Shown in pieces: positions 7,775 through 15,480 of a stretch of DNA of 64,000 nucleotides. Under the pieces are notes generated by a model, which saw only the letters and a program-made list of their open reading frames with translations, was not told the origin of the DNA and did no database searches. How positions within the stretch are numbered: the first letter of the stretch is position 1; each line of letters begins with the position of its first letter. The position numbers and the translations under genes were made by a program. This DNA comes from G963665215 sp963665215 (GTDB lineage: Bacteria; Chloroflexota; Dehalococcoidia; Lucifugimonadales; CAUZJF01), in NCBI GenBank assembly GCA_963665215.2, contig CAXXWW010000017.1, positions 620,001 to 684,000 on the forward strand, in the 5' to 3' direction.

Positions 7775-8611
7775 CTAGACTGCCGGTGTCGTCGTTTGGG
7801 GCCTCTCAAATGGCACACCCAGCAGCTCCAGTAGTCTGAGACCTTCACGGTCGGTTGGGGCGGTTGTCACGATTGTTACCTGCAAGCCTCTTATGCGATC
7901 GATGGCGTTGTATTCGATTTCGGGAAAATTGACCTGCTCCCGAATTCCCAGAGAGTAGTTTCCCCTGCCATCGAACGCCTCTCGTGAAACTCCGCGGAAG
8001 TCCCTGATCCTCGGAAGGGCTGAGCTGACAAGCCTGTCAAAGAACTCGAACATTCTGCGGCCCCTAAGGGAGACGGCAAGCCCCAATGCCATTCCCTCCC
8101 GAACTTTGAATGCAGCAATTGACTTGCGAGCTCGAGTAGTCACGGGGCGCTGTCCTGATATAAGAGACAGGTCCCGGGTCGCGCTCTCAATCGCTTTCGG
8201 ATTATCAAGCGCCTCGCCGAGCCCAATGTTGAGGACGATTTTGCTCAGCCGAGGCACCTGCATTGGGCTGGTATAGCTGAACTCCTTCATCATCGCTGGG
8301 GCGATCACCTGGCGAAATCCCACCTGCACCCGAGGGAGCGGCCTTGGTTCCACTCTCGCCGTCTCCACCGCCGTTTCGGGGCCTTTCTGAGCCTTTGCTT
8401 TGCCCTTTGCCGCCCCGCTACGAGACGAGGGGGACTTGGCAGGCTTCCTCCGGGCTGCACCGGCGGCGGAGGTGCGCTTTCGCCCGGTGCCTGACGTGGC
8501 CTTGGCTCCGGTCCGGGCGTTCGTGCGCGGCATTGAGCGCCGGCCGGTGGCGCCGTCCGACGCCGCCTGCCCGGAGCCCTGGTCTTCCACCTTGTCCCGT
8601 TCGGTGGTCAC
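7775..8611 (-). CDS. rplE: 50S ribosomal protein L5 (uL5) with long basic N-terminal extension
   Basis: The C-terminal 180 residues are a normal L5 core (PRLSKIVLNIGLGEALDN, SLISGQRPVTTRARKSIA, RDFRGVSREAFDGRGNYSLG). They are preceded by about 95 extra residues rich in Ala, Ser, Arg, Lys and Gly (for example AKATSGTGRKRTSAAGAARR) that look disordered. The start I chose is GTG at 8611, overlapping the rplX stop as GTGA, with AAGGA about 8 nt upstream; an internal ATG at 8533 lacks a ribosome binding site and would still leave about 70 extra residues. Total about 278 residues against about 180 usual. L5 binds 5S rRNA and contacts S13 (bridge B1b) and P-site tRNA. Confidence 0.93.
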   Translation of the reverse strand: MTTERDKVEDQGSGQAASDGATGRRSMPRTNARTGAKATSGTGRKRTSAAGAARRKPAKSPSSRSGAAKGKAKAQKGPETAVETARVEPRPLPRVQVGFRQVIAPAMMKEFSYTSPMQVPRLSKIVLNIGLGEALDNPKAIESATRDLSLISGQRPVTTRARKSIAAFKVREGMALGLAVSLRGRRMFEFFDRLVSSALPRIRDFRGVSREAFDGRGNYSLGIREQVNFPEIEYNAIDRIRGLQVTIVTTAPTDREGLRLLELLGVPFERPQTTTPAV

Positions 8612-8925
8612 TCGATCACTTCCTTGCAAGTGGCATTGCTGCATATCCTGGCTTTCGTGCCGTCTGCCAGGGTCTGGAATCCCACTCGAGTAGGCCGGCC
8701 GCAGTGAGTGCACACCAGCATGACGTTAGCCGCACTTATGGGGAGTTCCTTTTGGATTATCCCTGCCTGCCTGACGTTTGGGGACGGCTTGGTGTGACGC
8801 AGGACCACGTTCACGCCCTCGACCAGGACCTTATTCCCCTTGGGAAAAGTCTGCTGTATCCGCGCTTGCTTCCCGCGGTCGCGTCCCTTGATCACCAGGA
8901 CGTTGTCATTAGCTCTGAGCTTCAA
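8608..8925 (-). CDS. rplX: 50S ribosomal protein L24 (uL24)
   Basis: 105 residues. It has the KOW motif region DNVLVIKGRDRGKQARIQQTF, GVNVVLRHTKPS and a C-terminal zinc-ribbon-like pair (CTHCGRPT with a later C in ARICSNATC). L24 is an early assembly protein that nucleates 50S folding. It begins 1 bp after rplN ends and its stop overlaps the GTG start of rplE. Confidence 0.96.
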   Translation of the reverse strand: MKLRANDNVLVIKGRDRGKQARIQQTFPKGNKVLVEGVNVVLRHTKPSPNVRQAGIIQKELPISAANVMLVCTHCGRPTRVGFQTLADGTKARICSNATCKEVIE

Positions 8926-8926
8926 C

Positions 8927-9295
8927 TCAAAGCACCTCCGGGGCGAGGGACACGATCCTCAAGAAGTTCTTGTCGCGGAGTTCGCGGGCCACCGGGCCGA
9001 ATATCCGGGTGCCTCTTGGCATCTGGTCCTCATTGATTAGCACTGCGGCGTTATCATCGAAGCGAATGTGCGAGCCATCGGCCCTGCGCGTCGACTTTAC
9101 CGTCCGGACCACCACCGCCCGCACGACCTCGCCTTTTCTCACCGCGGCTGCTGGGGTCGCCTCTTTTACCGACGCCACAATAACGTCTCCCAGCCAGGCG
9201 TACTTCCTGCCGCTGCCACCGGGGATGCCGATACAACTTATTGTCTTCGCACCGGAATTATCCGCAACCTTCAGCCGCGTGTATATTTGAATCAC
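8927..9295 (-). CDS. rplN: 50S ribosomal protein L14 (uL14)
   Basis: 122 residues, the exact family length: MIQIYTRLKVADNSGAKTIS, then the basic VVRTVKSTRRADGSHIRFDD and C-terminal PVARELRDKNFLRIVSLAPEVL. L14 forms intersubunit bridges B5/B8 and is where the silencing factor RsfS binds. Its start overlaps the end of the extended rpsQ by 4 nt, which shows that the long S17 tail is translated up to the normal coupling point. Confidence 0.97.
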   Translation of the reverse strand: MIQIYTRLKVADNSGAKTISCIGIPGGSGRKYAWLGDVIVASVKEATPAAAVRKGEVVRAVVVRTVKSTRRADGSHIRFDDNAAVLINEDQMPRGTRIFGPVARELRDKNFLRIVSLAPEVL

Positions 9296-10662
9296 CTTTG
9301 ATCCGCCTCCTCGCCACTCTCCTCAGGGGCCGTCTCTGGGGTGGTCTGTGGATCTTGGTCGACGGATCCGGCATCAGTCGTATCCACCGCGCCCTCGGCG
9401 TCGTCTGCGGTCTCGGTCGCCTCAGCCCGGGCCGCCGCAGTGGTGCGCCTCGTCGGCCTCCGTTTCGTGGTGGGGGCCTCGGGCACCTCCTGGGCAGCGG
9501 CCTCCGTCGGGGCCTCCGACGCAACCGTGGTGCGCCTGGAGGGCCTCCGTTTCCTGGTGGGGGCCTCGGGCTCCTCCTCGGCAGCGGCCTCCTGCGGTTC
9601 AACAGCGGCCTCTGGTGGAGCCTCTTCAGGCACCTCCTCGGCAGCGGCCTCCGATGGGGCTTCTGACACAACCGAGGTGCGCCTAGAGGGCCTCCGTTTC
9701 CTGGTGGGGGCCTCGGGCTCCTCCTGGGCAGCGGCCTCCTGCGGTTCAACAGCGGCCTCGGGAGCCGTGGCCTCGGCGGCCTCTGGTGGGGCCTCCTCTG
9801 GCTCCTCCTCGGCAGCGGCCTCCGTTGGGGCCTCTGAAACAACCGTTGTGCGCCTGGAGCGTCTCCGCCTCCTCGCGGGGGCAGCCTCGGCCTCCTGCGG
9901 TTCAACAGCGGCCTCTGGGGCCTCCGGCTCCTCTTTAGCAGCCTCCGTTGTGGCCTCGGGCTCCTCCTCGGCGGCCTCCTGCGGGGCCTCGGGCTCCTCC
10001 TCGGCGGCCTCTGGTGGGGCCTCTTCGGGCTCCTCCTCGGCGGCCTCCTGCGGGGCCTCGGGCTCCTCCTCGGCGGCCTCTGGTGGGGCCTCTTCGGGCT
10101 CCTCCTCGGCGGCCTCCGTTGGGGCCTCTTCGGGCTCCTCCTCAGCGGCCTCTGATGGGGCCTCTTCGGGCTCCTCCTCGGCGGCCTCCGTTGGGGCCTC
10201 TTCGGGCTCCTCCTCAGCGGGCTCCGGTGGGACCTCGGGCTCCTCTTCAGCAACCTCCGTCGGGGCCTCTTCGGGCTCCTCCTCAGCGGCCTCCGTTGAG
10301 GCCTCTTCGGGCTCAGCCGTAGCTAGTACGGCTTCCACTTCTGTCCTTCCGGCTCTGGCTGTTACGACTGCCGCGTCGATCGTAATCTCCGTGGGCTGGA
10401 TCTCGGCGATATCTTCTCTGGCCAATATCTCAACGACACGCCACCGCTTCGTCCTTGAGAGTGGACGTGTCTCGATGATCCTGATCAGGTCGCCAACCTT
10501 GCAGCCATTTTCCTCGTCGTGTGCGTTGAATCGGGTCCTGCGTCTCATAGACTTTCTGTAGAGCGGGTGAGTGCGGCGCCACTCGACCAGCACCACCACC
10601 GTCTTGTCCATGGCGTCGGAGACTACTCTGCCGACCCGAACCTTTCGTCTCTCGAAGCTCAT
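9292..10662 (-). CDS. rpsQ: 30S ribosomal protein S17 (uS17) with giant repetitive C-terminal tail
   Basis: 456 residues, against 80-100 for a normal S17. The core (about residues 1-95) is canonical: RRKVRVGRVVSDAMDKTVVV, HPLYRKSMRRRTRFNAHDEE, CKVGDLIRIIETRPLSRTKR. From about residue 114 the chain becomes low complexity: first some ten 12-residue units of the type EEEPEEAPTEAA, then three or four longer mixed blocks in which acidic stretches alternate with short basic patches (RKRRPSRRT and similar), then an acidic Thr/Asp/Glu-rich end. The frame is intact and both ends are coupled normally: its ATG overlaps the rpmC stop and its stop overlaps the rplN ATG. S17 binds helices 7 and 11 at the back of the 30S body, so a tail would reach into solvent. 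The tail's function is unknown. Confidence 0.93.
   Translation of the reverse strand: MSFERRKVRVGRVVSDAMDKTVVVLVEWRRTHPLYRKSMRRRTRFNAHDEENGCKVGDLIRIIETRPLSRTKRWRVVEILAREDIAEIQPTEITIDAAVVTARAGRTEVEAVLATAEPEEASTEAAEEEPEEAPTEVAEEEPEVPPEPAEEEPEEAPTEAAEEEPEEAPSEAAEEEPEEAPTEAAEEEPEEAPPEAAEEEPEAPQEAAEEEPEEAPPEAAEEEPEAPQEAAEEEPEATTEAAKEEPEAPEAAVEPQEAEAAPARRRRRSRRTTVVSEAPTEAAAEEEPEEAPPEAAEATAPEAAVEPQEAAAQEEPEAPTRKRRPSRRTSVVSEAPSEAAAEEVPEEAPPEAAVEPQEAAAEEEPEAPTRKRRPSRRTTVASEAPTEAAAQEVPEAPTTKRRPTRRTTAAARAEATETADDAEGAVDTTDAGSVDQDPQTTPETAPEESGEEADQR
9430..10325 (-). repeat. In-frame tandem repeats encoding the S17 tail
   Basis: About 10000-10320 consists of imperfect 36-nt units (12 codons) in tandem. 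About 9430-9900 holds longer, less regular blocks, each with a segment encoding RKRRPSRRT-like basic patches; these basic segments recur near 9445, 9530, 9675 and 9845. Changes between units fall mostly at the 3rd codon position or replace T/P/S/Q at one place in the unit, and all spacings keep the frame. The tail therefore looks maintained rather than like recent junk. Confidence 0.85.
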
Positions 10663-10862
10663 CTTGCGGCCTGAGCCAAATCCCTTTCTCTTCTCACAGT
10701 TTCTATCCTCGCGATTCGCTTGCGGGCCTGCCTGAGCTCATTGACGTTAACAAGCTGCATTGTGGCTTCTCGGAACCTCAGATTCATCAGCGCCCGACGT
10801 GTGTCGTCGAGCTCCGTTGCCAGCTCATCGTCGGTGAGCCCTCTGATGTCGTCTATCTCCAT
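10659..10862 (-). CDS. rpmC: 50S ribosomal protein L29 (uL29)
   Basis: 67 residues: MEIDDIRGLTDDELATELDD, then LMNLRFREATMQLVNVNELR and RKRIARIETVRRERD. This is the two-helix hairpin at the polypeptide exit tunnel, a contact site for trigger factor and SRP. Full length. Its stop overlaps the rpsQ ATG by 4 nt. It lies 34 bp after rplP. Confidence 0.96.
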   Translation of the reverse strand: MEIDDIRGLTDDELATELDDTRRALMNLRFREATMQLVNVNELRQARKRIARIETVRRERDLAQAAR

Positions 10863-10896
10863 GATGTAGCGATCCTGCGGCGCTTCAGATCAGGAC

Positions 10897-11310
10897 TCAC
10901 ATCTGCCGCTTTGCCACAATCGTGGTGGCCACCGGCAGCTTTGCTGAGGCCAGCCTAAGCGCTTCCCTTGCCTCGACTTCGGGTACACCGGCCATTTCAA
11001 ACAGGACCCTGCCGGGCTTCACCACCGCCACCCAGTGGTCCACCGCCCCTTTGCCGCTGCCCATCCGGGTCTCGGCGGCGCGTGCGGTTACCGACTTATC
11101 AGGGAAGATGCGAATCCACAGCTTGCCCCCCCGGCGGGCGTAGCGGGTTATTACACGCCTGGCGGCCTCTATTTGTCGTGAAGTGATCCAGGCCGGCTCA
11201 ATGGCCTTGAGTCCATATTCGCCGAAGTTGACGGTGCTTCCGGCGATGGCTAGGCCCTTGCGCCGACCCCTGTGCTTATTCCTGTACTTGACTCTCTTCG
11301 GTTGCAACAT
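10897..11310 (-). CDS. rplP: 50S ribosomal protein L16 (uL16)
   Basis: 137 residues beginning MLQPKRVKYRNKHRGRRKGL, the standard L16 start, with SRQIEAARRVITRYARRGGK, IRIFPDKSVTARAAETRMG and GSGKGAVDHWVAVVKPGR. L16 organises the A-site region of the 50S. The ATG at 11310 lies inside the C-terminal tail of rpsC (35-nt overlap in a different frame), longer than the usual 1-4 nt overlaps in this operon. Confidence 0.97.
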   Translation of the reverse strand: MLQPKRVKYRNKHRGRRKGLAIAGSTVNFGEYGLKAIEPAWITSRQIEAARRVITRYARRGGKLWIRIFPDKSVTARAAETRMGSGKGAVDHWVAVVKPGRVLFEMAGVPEVEAREALRLASAKLPVATTIVAKRQM

Positions 11311-12025
11311 CTGGTGTCGTCCCTTGGTCCGGTAATTCCGGCTTCACCGTGACTTGAATCGGCTCCATATCCGCATCTTCCTGCTCCGGTCGCTTGGGAA
11401 GAATCTCACCCTTATATATCCAGACCTTCACGCCTATTTTGCCGTACTCGGTAGCGGCCTCGGCGATGCTGAAGTCTATGTCGGCCCGGAGCGTGTGAAG
11501 AGGGACCCTGCCCTCCATGGCCTTTTCGCTTCGTGCGATTTCCCCACCGCCCAACCGTCCGGAGCAAAGTACCTTTACGCCCTGTGCCCCCGCCTGCATG
11601 GTCCTGGAAACGGCCTGCCTGATCGCTCTTCGATAGGCGACGCGCCGCACCAGTTGGTCGGCGACACTCCGCGCGGCCAGGAATGCATCCAGCTCCGGCT
11701 GGCGGATTTCTTGGATGTTGAGCCGGACACGCCGCTCAGTCAGCCCCTCTAGCTCCTTGCGCAACTCCTCGACCCTCTGGCCGCCGCGTCCTATAACGAT
11801 CCCCGGCCTGGCCGTGTGGATGGTCACGATCAGGTCGTTGGAGCCTCGCTCGATCTCCACCCGCGAAACGCCCGCGTCGGTGTAAGCTTGGGCTATGGTG
11901 TTGCGAATTCCCAGGTCTTCTACCACAAGGGCGCGGTAGTCCTTCTGTTTGGCGGCAAACCATTTGGCCTGCCAATCTTTGACAATGCCTAGTCGAAACC
12001 CCGTGGGGTGCGTCTTATTTCCCAA
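11276..12025 (-). CDS. rpsC: 30S ribosomal protein S3 (uS3)
   Basis: 249 residues. It has the KH domain (GIVIGRGGQRVEELRKELEG), the N-terminal MGNKTHPTGFRLGIVKDWQ and the C-terminal domain GRLGGGEIARSEKAMEGRVP, ending near KVWIYKGEILPKRP. About 30 further residues (EQEDADMEPIQVTVKPELPD and on) form an acidic tail overlapping the rplP start. S3 lines the mRNA entry channel. Part of the S10 operon, 1 bp after rplV. Confidence 0.97.
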   Translation of the reverse strand: MGNKTHPTGFRLGIVKDWQAKWFAAKQKDYRALVVEDLGIRNTIAQAYTDAGVSRVEIERGSNDLIVTIHTARPGIVIGRGGQRVEELRKELEGLTERRVRLNIQEIRQPELDAFLAARSVADQLVRRVAYRRAIRQAVSRTMQAGAQGVKVLCSGRLGGGEIARSEKAMEGRVPLHTLRADIDFSIAEAATEYGKIGVKVWIYKGEILPKRPEQEDADMEPIQVTVKPELPDQGTTPDVATEESQVQE

Positions 12026-12026
12026 G

Positions 12027-12365
12027 CTAAGTCTCCTCCTCGTCTAGGACGACGGTCATGTGGCTATTCCGCCTTTTGATTTTCGAGGAACGGCCCTTTG
12101 CCCGCGGTCGAAACCGCTTGAGCGGTGGAGCCTCGTTGGCATATATCTCGACGACGCGAAGGTCCGACGCCCGCGACAAAAGCTCATTCTCCGCATTTGC
12201 GGTGGCGGACCTGATTACCTTGGCCACCTGAGCGGCCACGGGCGAAGGCAGGAATTGCAAGATTTCCAGGGCGTCGTCGACCATCTTGCCACGTACCAGG
12301 TCGATGACGTGCTTGGCCTTCTTAGCCGAGATCCCCGTATTGGCTGCCGTTGCACTGACGGCCAC
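12027..12365 (-). CDS. rplV: 50S ribosomal protein L22 (uL22)
   Basis: 112 residues. It has SAKKAKHVIDLVRGKMVDDAL, the long beta-hairpin region that lines the exit tunnel (EAPPLKRFRPRAKGRSSKIK) and the end RNSHMTVVLDEEE. The loop is of normal length. It sits between rpsS and rpsC, in standard S10-operon order, with 21 bp to rpsS. Confidence 0.97.
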   Translation of the reverse strand: MAVSATAANTGISAKKAKHVIDLVRGKMVDDALEILQFLPSPVAAQVAKVIRSATANAENELLSRASDLRVVEIYANEAPPLKRFRPRAKGRSSKIKRRNSHMTVVLDEEET

Positions 12366-12386
12366 GGTCCCTCTACCTTTCCGGTA

Positions 12387-12671
12387 CTAGTGTATGGTGG
12401 TTGTTCGTTCAGACCTGGAGGAGTGCCCGCGAAAGGTCCGCGTGGGTGCGAACTCACCCAGCCTGTGGCCCACCATATTTTCCGTGATGAACACCGGTAT
12501 GTGGCGCCGGCCGTCATGGACGGCTATGGTGAGGGCGATCATGTCGGGCATTATCATCGAAGCTCGGGACCAGGTTCGAATGACGTTCTTGCTGCCACTG
12601 CGTCGGGCCGCGTCCACCTTCTTGGCCAGCTTGACATCCACGAACGGTCCCTTTTTGATCGACCTCGACAT
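12387..12671 (-). CDS. rpsS: 30S ribosomal protein S19 (uS19)
   Basis: 94 residues: MSRSIKKGPFVDVKLAKKVD, then TWSRASMIMPDMIALTIAVH and the conserved HIPVFITENMVGHRLGEFAP with TRTFRGHS. Located in the 30S head near S13. Normal length. A GGAGG-type site (rc of plus 12673-12682) precedes the ATG. It lies 17 bp after rplB. Confidence 0.97.
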   Translation of the reverse strand: MSRSIKKGPFVDVKLAKKVDAARRSGSKNVIRTWSRASMIMPDMIALTIAVHDGRRHIPVFITENMVGHRLGEFAPTRTFRGHSSRSERTTTIH

Positions 12672-12688
12672 CTGGTCCTCCCTGGATC

Positions 12689-13519
12689 CTACCTTTTCTT
12701 CCTTCGGGTCGATATCAGCCTATCCGACGACCTGTTACGCCGGGTCCTGTAACCCAGCGCGGGTTTACCCCAGGGCGTCTTAGGGCCTGGCATACCTATT
12801 GGCGATCTGCCTTCCCCGCCGCCGTGTGGATGGTCGCCGGGCGACATCGCAACGCCTCTGACCTCCGGCCTCCACCCCATTCTTCGCCTCCTGCCCGCCT
12901 TCCCTAGCTTGACGTTCTTGTGGTCCACGGCGCTGACCTGGCCTACCGTGGCCATGCATTCGCTCAAGACCTGGCGTACCTCCCCAGAAGGGAGCCTCAG
13001 CAGGGTGTAGCGGTCTTCCTTCGCCAGTACCTGGGCTGAGCTGCCAGCACTGCGTACAATCTGTCCGCCTTTGCCGACCTTCAGCTCCACATTGTGCACC
13101 AGGGTTCCATTCGGCATCGAGCGTAGAGGGAGCGAGTTGCCCACTCGGATCTCCGCATTTTCACCCGCATCGACCATGTCGCCAACCCTTATCCCGTTGG
13201 GGGCGATGATGTATCGCCAGTCGCCGTCGCGGTATTTGATCAGCGCAATCCGGGCAGATCGATTGGGGTCGTACTCCACGGAGGAGACCTCGCCCGGCAC
13301 CCCGACCTTATCGCGCTTGAAGTCGATCACACGGAGTCGCCGCTTGTGTCCGCCGCCCCGGTGTCGCACGGTGATCCTGCCGTTGGAGGACCGTCCGGCC
13401 CTCTTCTTTAGCGGCAAAAGCAACGACCGCTTCGGCTTGTCGCGAGTTATGTCTTCGCTCGTCTGGAATACGGCTCCCCGGCGTCCGGGCGTGGTGGGCT
13501 TGGCGGGCTTGAGTGGCAT
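12689..13519 (-). CDS. rplB: 50S ribosomal protein L2 (uL2)
   Basis: 276 residues, normal for L2. It has NGRITVRHRGGGHKRRLRVID, the SH3-like core, and the peptidyl-transferase-proximal loop MSPGDHPHGGGEGRSPIG, in which the histidine is conserved. L2 is needed for subunit association and peptidyl transfer. The rplW stop and this ATG abut directly (13520/13519). Confidence 0.98.
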   Translation of the reverse strand: MPLKPAKPTTPGRRGAVFQTSEDITRDKPKRSLLLPLKKRAGRSSNGRITVRHRGGGHKRRLRVIDFKRDKVGVPGEVSSVEYDPNRSARIALIKYRDGDWRYIIAPNGIRVGDMVDAGENAEIRVGNSLPLRSMPNGTLVHNVELKVGKGGQIVRSAGSSAQVLAKEDRYTLLRLPSGEVRQVLSECMATVGQVSAVDHKNVKLGKAGRRRRMGWRPEVRGVAMSPGDHPHGGGEGRSPIGMPGPKTPWGKPALGYRTRRNRSSDRLISTRRKKR

Positions 13520-13804
13520 CTACACGCCCTCGAATATGGTGATGGTATTATTGGGGGCCAGGGTCACCACGGCCTTCTTCCACGACCGCTTCGAGACTAC
13601 TCGAGGCCCGTAACGCTTTCCCTTGCCACGCACGTTCATCGTGTTCACCTTCACGACGGTAACGTCGAACACCTCTTCCACCGCACGCTTGATCTCGTGC
13701 TTGTTGGCCCTCGGCGCGACCTCAAACACGTACCGTCCCCTGACCTGCATCTCGGTACTCTTCTCGGTGACGATAGGCCTCCTCAAGATTTCAAAACTGT
13801 GCAT
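13520..13804 (-). CDS. rplW: 50S ribosomal protein L23 (uL23)
   Basis: 94 residues: MHSFEILRRPIVTEKSTEM, then RANKHEIKRAVEEVFDVTVV and KVNTMNVRGKGKRYG, followed by TLAPNNTITIFEGV. L23 is the main docking site for trigger factor and SRP at the tunnel exit. Normal length and order (rplD-rplW-rplB), 7 bp after rplD. Confidence 0.97.
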   Translation of the reverse strand: MHSFEILRRPIVTEKSTEMQVRGRYVFEVAPRANKHEIKRAVEEVFDVTVVKVNTMNVRGKGKRYGPRVVSKRSWKKAVVTLAPNNTITIFEGV

Positions 13805-13811
13805 CGTCTAT

Positions 13812-14483
13812 CTAGGCCTGGGCGAGGGTGGGAGCAGGGTGCTTTCTGCGCCGGTCTCGCGCCCCTCCCCACAACTCTTCCGCTTTACGTACCGCATCAA
13901 TCGTCATGACGATCTTTCGGTGGTTCAGCAGATCCACGGTGCTTAGCAGTGCGGCCGGTATCATCTTGAGTAGCCGGATGTTGCGAGCCGAGCGCAGCAC
14001 CGCTGCGTCCGCGCCGTCGGCGACCAGCAGCGCCTTGGGCCCTACGTCCAGGGCGTCGAGCATCCGAGCGAACTCCCTGGTCTTGGGGACCTCGAGGTTC
14101 AGCGATTCCAGCACCACCAGGTCTCCTGCCCGCACCTTCTCTGACAGGGCGGTGACCAGCGACAGCCGCCTCATACGTTTGGGCGTACGCTGTCGATAGC
14201 TGCGCGGATGGGGGCCGAACACCACCCCTCCTCCCCTGAAGTGGGGCGCGCGAATAGTGCCCTGCCGCGCTGCGCCGGTCCCCTTCTGGGGCCTGGGCTT
14301 CGCACCACCCCCAGACACCGCAGCGCGGGTCTTGGTGCTGGCCGTGCCCTGTCGGGCGTTGGCTAGCTGGCCCACCATCACCTGGTGGACAACGAAGGGA
14401 TTTGGGGGCGCGCCGAACACATCGTCTCGGACTTGGACGCTCCTCACAACCTCGCCCTGTATATTTCTGAGGCCGATCTTCAC
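13812..14483 (-). CDS. rplD: 50S ribosomal protein L4 (uL4)
   Basis: 223 residues. It contains the internal loop that reaches the tunnel (AAVSGGGAKPRPQKGTGAAR, then GTIRAPHFRGGGVVFGPHPR) and RMRRLSLVTALSEKVRAGDL. The C-terminus is slightly extended and basic (RDRRKHPAPTLAQA-like). In enterobacteria L4 represses the S10 operon; nothing here shows whether that applies. It lies 11 bp after rplC. Confidence 0.97.
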   Translation of the reverse strand: MKIGLRNIQGEVVRSVQVRDDVFGAPPNPFVVHQVMVGQLANARQGTASTKTRAAVSGGGAKPRPQKGTGAARQGTIRAPHFRGGGVVFGPHPRSYRQRTPKRMRRLSLVTALSEKVRAGDLVVLESLNLEVPKTREFARMLDALDVGPKALLVADGADAAVLRSARNIRLLKMIPAALLSTVDLLNHRKIVMTIDAVRKAEELWGGARDRRRKHPAPTLAQA

Positions 14484-14494
14484 GTCTGACGCCT

Positions 14495-15121
14495 TTAGCT
14501 CCCGTTCCTCTTATGAATCACGACCAGCGAGTTTCGCGCTCCGGGCAGGGCGCCTTTCAGCACCAGAAGGTTCCGTTCCGGGTCCGACTGGATCACCTCA
14601 AGATTGCGCACGGTAACGCGGTTATTGCCCATGTGTCCCGCCATCTTGTGCCCCTTGACGACCCTTCCTGGGGAGGTGCCCGCGCCGATTGAACCCGGTG
14701 CTCGGTGCCGGTCCGACTGACCGTGGGTCTTGGGCCCGCCCTTGAATCCGTGCCTCTTCACCCCGCCGGCAAATCCACGGCCCTTGCTGAGGCCGGTGGC
14801 GTCGACGCTATCACCTGGCTGGAACAGGCCGACATCTATCTCCTGACCCACTTCGAGATCGGATACCTGGTCGGCCTTTACCTCTCGCAGGAAGCGGAAC
14901 AGTTTGCCCACTCGTTGGAGATGTCCCTCTTGGGGCTTGCTCAGGCGTCGCGTCTCCACGTAACCCAGTTGCACGCCCTCATAGCCGTCGGTCTCGATCG
15001 TCTTCACCTGAGTGATGGTGCACGGCCCCACCTCGACGGCTGTTACGCACACGGCCTCTCCGGTGGGGAGGAACACCTGTGTGGTCCCGATCTTCTTTCC
15101 TATGAGCTCTTGCACGGACAT
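14495..15121 (-). CDS. rplC: 50S ribosomal protein L3 (uL3)
   Basis: 208 residues: MSVQELIGKKIGTTQVFLP, then the conserved SKGRGFAGGVKRHGFKGGPK and HGQSDRHRAPGSIGAGTSPGR, followed by KGHKMAGHMGNNRVTVRNLE. The glutamine methylated in other bacteria lies in the GQS-type motif. L3 is an early 50S assembly protein near the peptidyl transferase centre. It lies 14 bp after rpsJ. Confidence 0.97.
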   Translation of the reverse strand: MSVQELIGKKIGTTQVFLPTGEAVCVTAVEVGPCTITQVKTIETDGYEGVQLGYVETRRLSKPQEGHLQRVGKLFRFLREVKADQVSDLEVGQEIDVGLFQPGDSVDATGLSKGRGFAGGVKRHGFKGGPKTHGQSDRHRAPGSIGAGTSPGRVVKGHKMAGHMGNNRVTVRNLEVIQSDPERNLLVLKGALPGARNSLVVIHKRNGS

Positions 15122-15135
15122 GATGGGCGAGCTAC

Positions 15136-15447
15136 CTACAGCTTGATAGAGATGTCTACGCCGGCTGGGACGTTTAGTCTGGTGAGAGAGTCGATGGTCT
15201 TGGAGGTCGGCTCCAGAATGTCGATGAGGCGGTTGTGAGTCCTCAGTTCGAAGTGCTCCCGCCCGTCCTTGTGAATGTGGGGGCCCCGAATTACGCAGAA
15301 CCGCTTGATGGTCGTGGGCAGCGGCACAGGTCCCGCAACCTGTGCGCCTGTGCGCTCGGCCGCTTGCACGATCTGCCCCGCGGACTGGTCGAGAATTCTA
15401 TGGTCGAACGCCTTCAGTATTATCCTCATCTTCTGCGAATTCGCCAT
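15136..15447 (-). CDS. rpsJ: 30S ribosomal protein S10 (uS10)
   Basis: 103 residues: MRIILKAFDHRILDQSAGQI, then GPVPLPTTIKRFCVIRGPHI with HKDGREHFELRTHNRLIDIL. S10 is the first gene of the classical S10 operon and also serves as NusE in antitermination, where it binds NusB and NusG. Here the S10 operon follows fusA after only about 33 bp, with no visible terminator or promoter, so the str and S10 operons look fused. Confidence 0.97.
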   Translation of the reverse strand: MANSQKMRIILKAFDHRILDQSAGQIVQAAERTGAQVAGPVPLPTTIKRFCVIRGPHIHKDGREHFELRTHNRLIDILEPTSKTIDSLTRLNVPAGVDISIKL

Positions 15448-15480
15448 AACCGACCTTTCTCAACCTATCCCCATTGCAAT

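Noticed and set aside
9430..10325. CRISPR-like array of 36-bp repeats
   Set aside because: The units are contiguous with no unique spacers, and they encode in-frame peptide repeats; no cas genes are present.
9341..10561. 406-codon plus-strand ORF opposite rpsQ, rich in Ser/Gly/Ala
   Set aside because: It is the antisense shadow of the 36-nt repeats, which have no stops in several frames. It has no ribosome binding site or known domain, and the minus-strand S17 frame is anchored by a clear conserved core.
12060..12752. 230-codon plus-strand ORF across rplV and rpsS
   Set aside because: It is the opposite-strand shadow of two confidently assigned ribosomal protein genes.
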